Below are positions 1-6,996 of a stretch of 8,398 nucleotides of DNA, piece after piece. The translations under genes were made by a program, and so were the position numbers. The first letter of the stretch is position 1. Every line of letters starts with the position of its first letter. This DNA is from Nitrospirota bacterium. GTDB lineage: Bacteria > Nitrospirota > 9FT-COMBO-42-15 > HDB-SIOI813. The notes under the pieces were generated by a model. That model ran no database searches and was not told the origin of the DNA. It saw nothing but the letters and a program-made list of their open reading frames with translations. The stretch lies in contig JACROQ010000035.1 in NCBI GenBank assembly GCA_016214375.1, positions 1 to 8,398 of the forward strand, given 5' to 3'.

Positions 1-3
1 AAG

Positions 4-53
4 TGGGAATCCAGACCCCTGCCTGCGTTCTGGATTCCCGCTCGCGCGGGAAT
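4..53. repeat. Double palindromic repeat with two competing hairpins
   Basis: An 11-bp perfect inverted pair (5-15 with 29-39, GGGAATCCAGA and its complement) overlaps a second 8-bp pair (34-41 with 46-53, ATTCCCGC and its complement, 4-nt loop). Both use bases 34-39, so only one hairpin can form at a time. It lies 24 bases past the hisG stop. Neither strand has a T-run after a stem, so it is not a canonical terminator. Similar GGATTCCCGC...GCGGGAAT elements occur as dispersed intergenic repeats in many environmental bacterial genomes; that link is from memory. It may be cut by the window edge. Confidence 0.7.
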
Positions 54-76
54 GACATTTTCATGCTCATGGTTTT

Positions 77-718
77 TTACTTGGAGATCACCTTCCTGAG
101 TTTATCAACGATATCATTGATCCTGTCGTACTTTAATTTAAGACTTGCCCTGTTCGCTATCAGTCTTGCCGTTGAGTCTGTAACCGTCTCAATGACCTCA
201 AGATTGTTTTCCTTTAATGTCCTGCCGGTAGAAATCAGATCAACGATCACGTGAGAGAGTCCCACCAGCGGGGCAAGCTCTATTGATCCGTAAAGCTTGA
301 TGATATCGGCGTGGACCCCCTGACTCCCGAAGAACTTCTCTGTAATCCTTGGATACTTTGTGGCGACACGGATCTTGACCAGATTCCCGTTTTTATAGGG
401 TTCTATGGACTCCTTCGGTCCGGCCACAACCACCCTGCAATAGCCAAATCGCAGATTGAGGAGTTCATAAAGGTCCTTCTCCTGCTCAAGCAGCATATCC
501 TTCCCCACAATCCCGATATCTGCCGCCCCATACTCCACGTAAGTCGGGACATCCGATGCACGGACTACCAGGTAGGTCAGGGCATGCCTGCCGGATTCAA
601 AGATCAGCCTGCGGCCCGCATCTTTGACCTCCTCCGGCACAAGGCCCAGGGCATCAAAGAGCTTGATGGAAGGTTCAAGGAGCTTCCCCTTTGGCAAGGC
701 TATTGTTACTGGAATCAT
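77..718 (-). CDS. hisG: ATP phosphoribosyltransferase, short form (HisG)
   Basis: HisG catalyses the first step of histidine synthesis, condensing ATP with PRPP to phosphoribosyl-ATP in the cytoplasm. The N-terminus IALPKGKL, the central segment GAADIGIVGKD, and the PRPP-binding loop DLISTGRTLKEN (about residues 160-171) are family hallmarks. At about 213 residues it ends shortly after the catalytic domains, without the C-terminal regulatory domain of the long (about 290-residue) form. Short HisG enzymes work with the regulatory partner HisZ, so a hisZ gene is expected elsewhere. The ATG at 718 is preferred because AAGGA sits about 8 bases upstream; a GTG at 724 is the alternative and adds two residues. 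The gene starts just after the murA stop and is probably co-transcribed with it. It is the last gene before the palindromic repeat at the left edge. Confidence 0.95.
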   Translation of the reverse strand: MIPVTIALPKGKLLEPSIKLFDALGLVPEEVKDAGRRLIFESGRHALTYLVVRASDVPTYVEYGAADIGIVGKDMLLEQEKDLYELLNLRFGYCRVVVAGPKESIEPYKNGNLVKIRVATKYPRITEKFFGSQGVHADIIKLYGSIELAPLVGLSHVIVDLISTGRTLKENNLEVIETVTDSTARLIANRASLKLKYDRINDIVDKLRKVISK

Positions 719-729
719 CTTCACCGTCC

Positions 730-1980
730 TTATTTGACCCTTACTATTTCTGCCCCCAGTTGGGACAGCTTCTCCTCCATGCGTTCATACCCGCGATCCA
801 GATGGTATATGCGGTGTATCTCCGTTTTACCCTCTGCCACAAGACCGGCTACGACCAGAGAAGCGCTCGCACGCAGGTCCGTAGCCATGACCGGGGCCCC
901 GGGCAGATTTTGCACACCCTCTACAATAGCATAATTCCCCTGTAGTTTGATATTAGCGCCCATCCTTCTTAACTCAGGGACATGGATAAACCTGTTCTCA
1001 AATATGGTCTCTGTGATGACACTCAGTCCCCTGCCGATGGTCATCACCGCCATGATCTGGGCCTGCATATCTGTCGGAAAGCCTGGATAAGGCATTGTCC
1101 TCACATCCACGGCCGTTATCCCATTATCTGCAATCACCCTTATACTATCAGAAGTGACCTCTGTCTTTAACCCTGCTGCCCTGAGTGTGGCCAAAACAGC
1201 CTCAAGATGGGCAGGGATGCATCTCTTCACGGTCACATCCCCGCCGGTAATGGCCCCGCAGGCGAGGTAAGTGCCGGCCTCTATCCTGTCCGGCATTACC
1301 TCGTAAGAACCGCCGCTGAGCCTTGCTACCCCTTCGATAATGATGGTGTCTGTCCCGGCGCCCCGTATCCTGGCACCCCTCTTCGTGAGGAAATTCGCCA
1401 GATCCACCACTTCAGGCTCGCAGGCCACATTTCCCAGGACAGTGACACCGTCTGCAATGACCGCCGCCATCATGAGGTTTTCCGTCCCTGTAACCGTAGA
1501 GATATCAAAATATATCTTGGCCCCTTTGAGCCGCTTTGCCCTGACCTCCACATAACCGTGCTTGATCTCTACCTCTGCGCCCATCTTCTGAAGACCTGCA
1601 ATATGAAGATTGATCGGCCTTGTCCCTATAGCGCACCCGCCCGGAAGGGATACCCTTGCCTCACCGAACCGTGCCACAAGCGGCCCTAGCACAAGGACCG
1701 AGGCGCGCATCGTCTTTACCAATTCATAAGGCGCCTCGCAGCTCTTCAAATCCTTTGTATTGACATCAAGGGTGTCGCCTTCCCGCTTGATGCGCGCACC
1801 CATGCACTCCAGGAGTTTCTTGATGGTCTGGATGTCTTTTAAGAGAGGGACGTTGCTGAGGACACATTCGTCTACAGAAAGAATTGTAGATGCGATGATG
1901 GGTAGTGCGGAATTTTTTGCGCCGCTGATCTCGACTTCGCCCTGTAATTTTCTTCCGCCGGTAATGAGTACCTTATCCAC
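730..1980 (-). CDS. murA: UDP-N-acetylglucosamine 1-carboxyvinyltransferase (MurA)
   Basis: MurA transfers enolpyruvate from phosphoenolpyruvate to UDP-GlcNAc, the committed cytoplasmic step of peptidoglycan synthesis. The 416-residue length is normal for the family. Visible landmarks are the N-terminal substrate-binding segment SGAKNSALP (K22-N23), and PGGCAIGTRPINLH carrying the catalytic cysteine at C116. The C-terminal segment LDRGYERMEEKL includes the conserved arginine region. A cysteine at this position is the residue alkylated by fosfomycin, so the enzyme is predicted fosfomycin-sensitive (family knowledge). The start is a GTG directly after the prfA TGA with no intervening base, and the ribosome-binding sequence AAAGGGG lies inside the end of prfA. 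This suggests translational coupling. The hisG start follows closely downstream. Confidence 0.97.
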   Translation of the reverse strand: MDKVLITGGRKLQGEVEISGAKNSALPIIASTILSVDECVLSNVPLLKDIQTIKKLLECMGARIKREGDTLDVNTKDLKSCEAPYELVKTMRASVLVLGPLVARFGEARVSLPGGCAIGTRPINLHIAGLQKMGAEVEIKHGYVEVRAKRLKGAKIYFDISTVTGTENLMMAAVIADGVTVLGNVACEPEVVDLANFLTKRGARIRGAGTDTIIIEGVARLSGGSYEVMPDRIEAGTYLACGAITGGDVTVKRCIPAHLEAVLATLRAAGLKTEVTSDSIRVIADNGITAVDVRTMPYPGFPTDMQAQIMAVMTIGRGLSVITETIFENRFIHVPELRRMGANIKLQGNYAIVEGVQNLPGAPVMATDLRASASLVVAGLVAEGKTEIHRIYHLDRGYERMEEKLSQLGAEIVRVK

Positions 1981-3072
1981 TCACAACCCCTTTAAACGCT
2001 CTGCATTATCCGCCGAAATCAGGGCATCGATCATCTCATCCAAATCCCCTTCCAGAACACTCTCCAATCTGTGGAGGGTGAGACCGATCCTGTGGTCGGT
2101 AATACGGTTCTGGGGAAAGTTATAGGTCCTGATCTTCTCGCTCCTGTCGCCTGTGCCTACCTGACCGCGCCTCTCCTGGGCCCTTTTGGCCCTCTCCTCT
2201 GACTCCTTCTTTTCAAGCAGGCGGGAGCGCAGCACACGCATCGCCTTCTCTTTGTTCTTGATCTGTGAGCGCTCATCCTGGCAGGAGACGACCATCCCGG
2301 AAGGGATATGGGTAATCCGGACTGCGGAGTATGTCGTGTTTACCCCCTGCCCCCCCGGACCGGAGGCACAAAATGTATCAACCCTCAGGTCTTTCAGATC
2401 TATATCGATGTCCACCTCTTCTGCCTCCGGGAGCACCGCCACCGTAATGGTTGAGGTATGTATCCTTCCTGATCCCTCAGTCGCAGGCACCCTCTGAACC
2501 CTGTGGACACCGCTCTCAAACTTCATCCTGCTGTATATCCCTTTACCTTCCAACGATAATATAATCTCTTTGATCCCTCCAAGGCCTGTATAGCTTGAGC
2601 TCAGGATATCCGCCCTCCACCTGTTTTTCTCTGCATACTTCATATACATCCTGAACAATTCTGCCGCAAAGAGACTCGCCTCTTCTCCCCCGGCGCCTGC
2701 CCGTATCTCCATGATGATGTTTTTCTCATCATGGGGGTCCCTGGGAAGGAGGAGAAGCTTCAACTCTTCATCGAGTCCTCTCAGCTCTTCCGCCAATGCA
2801 TCCTTCTCCTCCAGGGCCAGTTCTTTCATCTCCTGTTCAGAAGAGATATCTTCAAGGATCTCCTCAGTCTCGTTCAGCTTTCTAAGCACCTCTCTGTAAT
2901 GATTGTATTTGTTCACGATAGGGGTCAGCTCCCCCTGCTCCCTGACAATACGCTGAAACTCTCCCCTGTTCGAAATAATCTTAGGGTCAATGAGGAGATA
3001 CCCCATCATATTATACTTCTCTATGATCTCATTGAGGCGGTTAAAAATTTCTTCTTCCAGTATAACGGCCAT
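1981..3072 (-). CDS. prfA: Peptide chain release factor 1 (RF1)
   Basis: RF1 recognises UAA and UAG in the ribosomal A site and triggers peptide release. The 363-residue length is full. The tripeptide anticodon reads P196-A197-T198, the RF1 P-x-T type rather than the SPF of RF2. The hydrolysis motif GPGGQ (Q242) is intact, and the N-terminal helical coiled region (about 1-110) is present. The residues beside GGQ are slightly unusual: [11 protein letters not shown], where Arg before AS and His after GGQ are more common. ATG at 3072 is preceded by GAGAGGA at suitable spacing. The glutamine methyltransferase gene prmC, often next to prfA, is not between prfA and murA. The 119-bp gap upstream, toward rpmE, holds a large inverted repeat. 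Confidence 0.97.
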   Translation of the reverse strand: MAVILEEEIFNRLNEIIEKYNMMGYLLIDPKIISNRGEFQRIVREQGELTPIVNKYNHYREVLRKLNETEEILEDISSEQEMKELALEEKDALAEELRGLDEELKLLLLPRDPHDEKNIIMEIRAGAGGEEASLFAAELFRMYMKYAEKNRWRADILSSSYTGLGGIKEIILSLEGKGIYSRMKFESGVHRVQRVPATEGSGRIHTSTITVAVLPEAEEVDIDIDLKDLRVDTFCASGPGGQGVNTTYSAVRITHIPSGMVVSCQDERSQIKNKEKAMRVLRSRLLEKKESEERAKRAQERRGQVGTGDRSEKIRTYNFPQNRITDHRIGLTLHRLESVLEGDLDEMIDALISADNAERLKGL

Positions 3073-3091
3073 TGATATCCTCTCTTAAAAC

Positions 3092-3186
3092 AATTATAGG
3101 GTTCAAGGGGTCAGAGGGTCGAGGATTCAAGTGAAAATTTCTTCCACTCGCCCCCTCGGACCCTTGAATCCTCGAACCCTATAATT
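3092..3186. repeat. Interrupted 24-bp inverted repeat between rpmE and prfA
   Basis: The right arm 3163-3186 is fully matched, in inverted orientation, by two left pieces: 3092-3104 (AATTATAGGGTTC) and 3121-3131 (GAGGATTCAAG). The two left pieces are separated by 16 extra purine-rich bases, and the loop between the arms is about 31 nt. In RNA this could form a long stem with a bulge. There is no T-run beyond the stem, so it is probably a dispersed intergenic element or an mRNA-processing structure rather than a clean terminator. It fills nearly all of the intergenic space inside an otherwise tight operon. Confidence 0.75.
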
Positions 3187-3191
3187 CCTTG

Positions 3192-3395
3192 CTACTTCTT
3201 AGTGCCGTACTTCTTCCTGAACCTTTCCACCCTGCCTTCAGTATCCACGATCTTCTGCGTCCCTGTATAGAAGGGGTGACATTTGGAACATATCTCTACC
3301 TTTAAATTTTTCATAGTAGAACGTGTCTGGATCACCTCTCCGCAGGCACATGTGATTATCGTCTCTTCATAGGATGGATGAATTTCCGGTTTCAT
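3192..3395 (-). CDS. rpmE: 50S ribosomal protein L31, zinc-binding type
   Basis: L31 bridges the large and small ribosomal subunits. The 67-residue protein has the typical start [12 protein letters not shown] and a CxC...CxxC zinc ribbon with cysteines at 16, 18, 36 and 39. It is therefore the C+ (RpmE) form rather than the zinc-free paralogue RpmE2/YkgM. The segment [21 protein letters not shown] is a family signature. AGGAGG lies about 10 bases before the ATG. It sits directly downstream of rho in the same direction, a common pairing, and is probably in the rho transcript. Confidence 0.97.
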   Translation of the reverse strand: MKPEIHPSYEETIITCACGEVIQTRSTMKNLKVEICSKCHPFYTGTQKIVDTEGRVERFRKKYGTKK

Positions 3396-3411
3396 AATTC
3401 TGTTTCCTCCT

Positions 3412-3441
3412 TCAATTATTATACTATCAATTATTATACTA
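3412..3441. repeat. 15-bp tandem duplication
   Basis: TCAATTATTATACTA occurs twice, head to tail and without mismatch (3412-3426, 3427-3441), in the short A+T-rich gap between the rho stop and the rpmE ribosome-binding site. It could be a slippage duplication. The minus strand contains TATAAT-like hexamers in each copy, but no matching -35 was identified. Confidence 0.85.
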
Positions 3442-3447
3442 TATTAT

Positions 3448-4695
3448 TTAACGGTTCATGGAGTCAAGAAAATCTCTATTGGTCTTTGTCCCTTTTAGCT
3501 TGTCCAGCAAGAATTCCAGGGTCTCCACAGTACTGAGCGGATTGAGGACCTTACGAAGGATCCACATCCTGTTTAAGTCCTCCCTGCTGACGAGGAGCTC
3601 TTCCTTCCGGGTCCCGGAAGCATTGATATCGATGGCAGGGAATATCCTCCTCTCCACTAATTTCCTGTCGAGATGGAGTTCCATATTGCCCGTTCCCTTA
3701 AACTCTTCAAAGATAACGTCATCCATTCTGCTTCCCGTATCGACAAGGGCCGTGGCAATAATCGTTAAACTCCCCCCATCTTCGATATTGCGCGCCGCAC
3801 CAAAGAATCTCTTGGGCCGCTGGAGCGCATTCGAATCGAGTCCGCCGGACAGAACCTTGCCGCTGGGGGGGATCACGGCATTATAGGCCCTCGCAAGACG
3901 TGTAACACTGTCGAGGAGGATCACAACGTCTTTGTTATGTTCTACCAGCCTTTTGGCCTTTTCTATCACCATCTCTGCGACCTGGACATGGCGCTGAAGC
4001 GGTTCATCAAAGGTCGAGCTCACTACCTCTCCCTTCACCTGGCGTTGCATATCCGTCACCTCTTCCGGTCTTTCGTCTATCAGGAGGACTATCAGGACGA
4101 TCTCCGGGTGGTTTGAAGCGATCGCCTTGGCTATGGACTGCAACAGCATGGTTTTGCCTGTGCGGGGCGGCGCCACGATAAGCCCCCTCTGCCCCTTACC
4201 TATCGGGGTGATAAGTTCCATAACCCTTGTGGAGTAGTCGTCCGGATCATATTCGAGCCTGATCTTTTCTGTTGGAAATATCGGGGTAAGGTTGTCAAAC
4301 AGGATCTTATCCCGTGCTATCTCAGGATCTTCGTAGTTAATGGATTCTACCTTGAGAAGGGCAAAATATCTTTCAGATTCCTTCGGGGGGCGTATCTGGC
4401 CTGAAACCGTATCCCCTGTCCTCAGGTTAAACCGCCTGATCTGCGATGGAGAGACATAGATGTCATCAGGACCCGGCAGGTAGTTATAGTCCGGCGCCCG
4501 CAGGAAACCAAAACCGTCCGGCAGGGTCTCAAGGACCCCGGAGCCGTATATAAACCCGTTCTTCTCTGACTGGGCCTGCAGGATCGCAAAGATAAGCTCC
4601 TGCTTGCGGAGCCCTGCTGCGCCTTCGATATTCATCTCCCTGGCTAAAGACGTAAGGTCACCGATGCTCTTCTCTTTTAGTTCTGTAAGGTTCAT
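3448..4695 (-). CDS. rho: Transcription termination factor Rho
   Basis: Rho is a hexameric RNA helicase that terminates transcription of untranslated RNA. The 415-residue protein has all domains in order. They are the N-terminal Rho_N helical domain (about 1-45), the cold-shock-like RNA-binding domain (about 48-125, with GFGFLR), and the RecA-type ATPase. The ATPase has Walker A APPRTGKT (175-182), Walker B VVILLD (257-262), the Q-loop region [23 protein letters not shown], and the R-loop [13 protein letters not shown]. There are no large acidic or RGD-rich insertions of the kind seen in actinobacterial Rho. AAGGAG precedes the ATG by 7 bases. It heads the rho-rpmE-prfA-murA-hisG block. Confidence 0.98.
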   Translation of the reverse strand: MNLTELKEKSIGDLTSLAREMNIEGAAGLRKQELIFAILQAQSEKNGFIYGSGVLETLPDGFGFLRAPDYNYLPGPDDIYVSPSQIRRFNLRTGDTVSGQIRPPKESERYFALLKVESINYEDPEIARDKILFDNLTPIFPTEKIRLEYDPDDYSTRVMELITPIGKGQRGLIVAPPRTGKTMLLQSIAKAIASNHPEIVLIVLLIDERPEEVTDMQRQVKGEVVSSTFDEPLQRHVQVAEMVIEKAKRLVEHNKDVVILLDSVTRLARAYNAVIPPSGKVLSGGLDSNALQRPKRFFGAARNIEDGGSLTIIATALVDTGSRMDDVIFEEFKGTGNMELHLDRKLVERRIFPAIDINASGTRKEELLVSREDLNRMWILRKVLNPLSTVETLEFLLDKLKGTKTNRDFLDSMNR

Positions 4696-4908
4696 TTTAA
4701 AACTCCTTAAAAGATATTTTGGGGTTGGTAATCTATGTTAATAGTTATATACGGTGTTGAATGGCTAAAAAATTAAACATTATTTAATGCTGCCTGGGAT
4801 TTTCCATCAGGTGGCGAGAATGCTATAGGATTTATAGTAGAATTTTCCCCTTCAAAAATTAATATCTACCTTTATGGGTTGCGCAAAGATACTATCCGAA
4901 TGATATGT
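4696..4908 (-). promoter_or_regulatory. Long rho leader (5' UTR)
   Basis: About 210 A+T-rich bases separate the predicted transcription start (near 4908) from the rho ATG. In E. coli, rho is autogenously controlled by Rho-dependent attenuation in a leader, so a long leader here is suggestive. An A+T-only 6-bp stem followed by a T-run (about 4769-4788 on the minus strand) is the only terminator-like element and is weak. No convincing leader peptide or known riboswitch was recognised. Confidence 0.4.
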
Positions 4909-4915
4909 ACTTTAC

Positions 4916-4944
4916 ATAATATATAACTCCAAGAGGTTTGTCAA
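4916..4944 (-). promoter_or_regulatory. Sigma70 promoter for rho operon
   Basis: On the minus strand a perfect -35 TTGACA (4939-4944) is followed by a 17-bp spacer and the -10 TATTAT (4916-4921), five of six matches to TATAAT. The predicted start is about 7-8 bases downstream, near 4908. The -35 begins only about 16 bases after the stop codon of the upstream CARF gene, with no terminator between them. Confidence 0.8.
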
Positions 4945-4959
4945 TACCATAAATCATTA

Positions 4960-6150
4960 TTATAAGATAATGTCAGGGAATCCCGGAATAGACCCCTCAT
5001 GGACCCCGCTGATCCTGCATACTAATTTGAACATCTCCTCAAAACGTTCTCTCTTAACAGGTTCAAGACCATGGGCAAGGGTCGATCTATTCCTGCTATC
5101 CAGGAGGAGCTTTATCTGGGGCCACAGTTCAAAAAAGGCCAGACCCGCAGGGTCGTTGAGTAATTCCAGGACCTTGTAGGAACCATAAAGGGGGAGCCTG
5201 ACCCTGTTATCCACATTGTCCCGGTACTTCCCGGCAAATTCTGAACGCACCTCCTGGGGTAGTTGCTCAGGCTGAACATCCGATGTGTTAATATCCCGGC
5301 TGGCGAGCCGGATCTGCCCATACACCTCCAAGGCACGGCAAAGGCGCACCATCGCGTCATCATGCCGGCGTTCCAGGCCGGCACGCCGCCTCGCGTTGGC
5401 CATCAGGTCTAAGAAATGCTCCTGTCTGATACCAGGCATCCCCATGGCCAATTTTTCAAGGAAGGCAAGGCTCTCTTTGAGTTTTGCCGTAAATGCCTTG
5501 AGGCCCGGCGGGCCGCCAAAGACTGTCGCCATCTCAAGGGATTTTTGCGCCGGTTTTAGTCTCTCCCATGCCTGTTTGTGCTGGAAGTTATCCCATAAAC
5601 CATAACCCTCCGCGACATCTGCAAGCGCCTTGTAGAGGTGTTTCTCTCCCCCGCTCACCCTTCTGGCGACACGTGAAAATATCTCGGCCGTCTGGGAATA
5701 ACGCCCGCGCCCGAAAAGGATTGCGGCCTCGTGTCTTTCCCTGACAGCGAGTTCATCCCATGGATTTATCTGCCGGCCGGTATACCGGTAACCTGAAGAG
5801 TCATCCACGGTTGCAAGCACAAGGGCGGCCACCATGGGCTTGGTCCCGCCTGTATAGTCCACCGTCCAGTCCCCGGGTTCAAGCCTCCAGTTCTTCTGAA
5901 GCTCGCCCCACTTTCCTGTTATAGCCTTATAACAGGCCAGCAGGTCGTGGGCATCTCCGGTGATGATCTCCGCCATCCAGGGAGGCCGTTCCTGAAGTCT
6001 TGGAATGATGTCGTTATTGATCATCGCCCTCGACTCCTCTGCGGCAAAGAAGCAGAGGCATTCAGGCCTTAACTCATGAATCGTATTGATGACCGGTTCC
6101 GGACTTTCACCGACAGAGATCAGGAGCGCTTTAGTGCGATGTTCAGGCAT
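4960..6150 (-). CDS. CARF-HEPN CRISPR-associated RNase, Cas02710/TIGR02710-like
   Basis: This is probably a ribonuclease activated by cyclic oligoadenylate, the second messenger made by type III CRISPR complexes; that role is family knowledge, not shown here. The N-terminal half (about 5-125) looks like a CARF Rossmann domain: SVGESPEPVINTI (residues 12-24) followed by the strand and turn DYTGGTKPM (98-106), the D-x-TGGTK ligand-loop signature of Csm6/Csx1-type proteins. The middle has RRHDDAMVRLCRALEVYGQ (about 261-279), typical of TIGR02710 members. Near the C-terminus SRNRSTLAHG gives R353-X6-H360, the HEPN RNase catalytic motif. The 396-residue length fits the family. ATG at 6150 is used with a modest GGGA ribosome site. 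There is no cas gene or array nearby. It could alternatively serve another CARF-based defence system. Confidence 0.85.
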   Translation of the reverse strand: MPEHRTKALLISVGESPEPVINTIHELRPECLCFFAAEESRAMINNDIIPRLQERPPWMAEIITGDAHDLLACYKAITGKWGELQKNWRLEPGDWTVDYTGGTKPMVAALVLATVDDSSGYRYTGRQINPWDELAVRERHEAAILFGRGRYSQTAEIFSRVARRVSGGEKHLYKALADVAEGYGLWDNFQHKQAWERLKPAQKSLEMATVFGGPPGLKAFTAKLKESLAFLEKLAMGMPGIRQEHFLDLMANARRRAGLERRHDDAMVRLCRALEVYGQIRLASRDINTSDVQPEQLPQEVRSEFAGKYRDNVDNRVRLPLYGSYKVLELLNDPAGLAFFELWPQIKLLLDSRNRSTLAHGLEPVKRERFEEMFKLVCRISGVHEGSIPGFPDIIL

Positions 6151-6176
6151 GTCAATCCCAGGAATAAATTGACCGC

Positions 6177-6205
6177 ATATTACTAAATTTTCGAGGAGAG
6201 GTCAA
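6177..6205 (-). promoter_or_regulatory. Sigma70 promoter for the CARF-HEPN gene
   Basis: Minus-strand -35 TTGACC (6200-6205), a 17-bp spacer, and -10 TAATAT (6177-6182) give a predicted start near 6170 and a leader of about 20 bases. The -35 overlaps the TGA that ends the truncated oxidoreductase frame, so the promoter lies exactly at the boundary between the G+C-rich cargo DNA and the CARF gene. Confidence 0.7.
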
Positions 6206-6885
6206 ATAACCCGCGGGAATGCAAGAGGTGAGGCCCCCCCGATGGGGTCAAAGACGGACTCCACGCCCTCGCTGGTGAGGCGGCGAACTTCTTCCACAAA
6301 GTCCTGATGCCGGTAATCAATCGGGATGCCACCCAGATCGGAAACGGACGCCGCCCCTCGCGATGAACAGGTGCCGTACATCTCCAGCCCGGCGAGGCGC
6401 CCAAGCTGCAAGAGTGCCGTGCCGACGCCGCCTGCCGCGCCGTGAATCAACACGCGCTGACCCGGCCTGACCTTCGCGGAATGATGCATCATCTGATACG
6501 CCGTGACGTAGTTCAGCACCAGGCTGACTGCCTCGGCGGCGTCCAACCCGGATGGCACCGGAACCAACTCACGGTGCGGCAGGCAGACGAACTCCGCGTA
6601 AGCACCGCTGATGGGCATCGCGGCAACGATCTGGCCTGATTCGATTCCAGAGACACCGTCGCCGAGCCGATCCACCTCGCCAACCAGATCCCACCCCGGA
6701 GTGAAGGGCAGCCGGGGCGTTTCGGGATGAACGCCCTCGCGCGCCAATATGTCGGGCAAGGACACACCCGCGACAAGCACTCTTACCCGCACTTCACCAT
6801 GCTTCGGCTCGGGGCACTCTTCCTCGACGACCTGAAGTGCATCGGGCTCGCCGTAGTGGGTAACGATGATGCGCGTGTGTTTCAC
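6202..6885 (-). pseudogene. Truncated NADPH:quinone oxidoreductase-like (MDR family) gene
   Basis: The 227-residue frame covers the N-terminal GroES-like domain of a medium-chain dehydrogenase/reductase (about 1-120, with FTPGWDLVGEV). It continues through most of the Rossmann NADPH-binding domain, with HGAAGGVGTALLQLG at 148-162. It lacks the structural zinc cysteines, so it is the zinc-free quinone reductase/zeta-crystallin type. Full-length members have about 320-340 residues, so roughly 100 are missing. Homology fades after VFDPIGG, at a run of seven G (about 6228-6234). Skipping one G gives IGGPHLLHSRGLF, which fits the family better for about ten residues before the frame ends at 6183. 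It is therefore probably frameshifted and also truncated. The start is GTG at 6885 with GAGGAAA upstream, 38 bases after the attC-like site. It is likely non-functional. Confidence 0.8.
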
Positions 6886-6923
6886 GGAACGTTTCCTCGC
6901 TTGCCGAGCGCTCGACCCTGTGC

Positions 6924-6996
6924 GGCGTAACGACCAAGCTCACCGGCGGCTTTGGAGCGTAGCGGAAAAGCCGTCCGGTGCAGCGCCTTGTTCGCC
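6924..6996 (-). mobile_element. Integron attC-like recombination site
   Basis: Read on the minus strand, the 73-bp site runs from R''-like GGCGAAC (6996-6990) to R'-like GTTACGCC (6931-6924). The inner arms GCTGCACCGGACGGCTTT and AAAGCCGCCGGTGAGC pair almost perfectly. The left arm carries an unpaired G and an unpaired A, as expected of the extrahelical bases that orient integrase recognition. The sequence AACAAGGCGCTGCACCGG...GGTGAGCTTGGTCGTT closely resembles attC sites of environmental and chromosomal integron cassettes (recognised from memory). It starts at the last base of the upstream gene's TAG stop, the usual placement in a gene cassette. The outer R boxes are degenerate against RYYYAAC/GTTRRRY. 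Confidence 0.82.

Noticed and set aside
1..53. Start of a CRISPR array
   Set aside because: The repeated motif is palindromic and immediately nested, with no regularly spaced repeat-spacer units.
311..934. 207-residue plus-strand ORF over hisG and murA
   Set aside because: It is a shadow of two certain genes on the opposite strand.
4755..4800. Minus-strand mini-ORF (MFNFLAIQHRI) in the rho leader as a leader peptide
   Set aside because: It has no ribosome-binding site and no regulatory codon pattern, and its length is expected by chance in A+T-rich DNA.
4783..4810. Known riboswitch in the rho leader
   Set aside because: Short pairings such as CCTG/CAGG are present, but no recognisable aptamer core was found.
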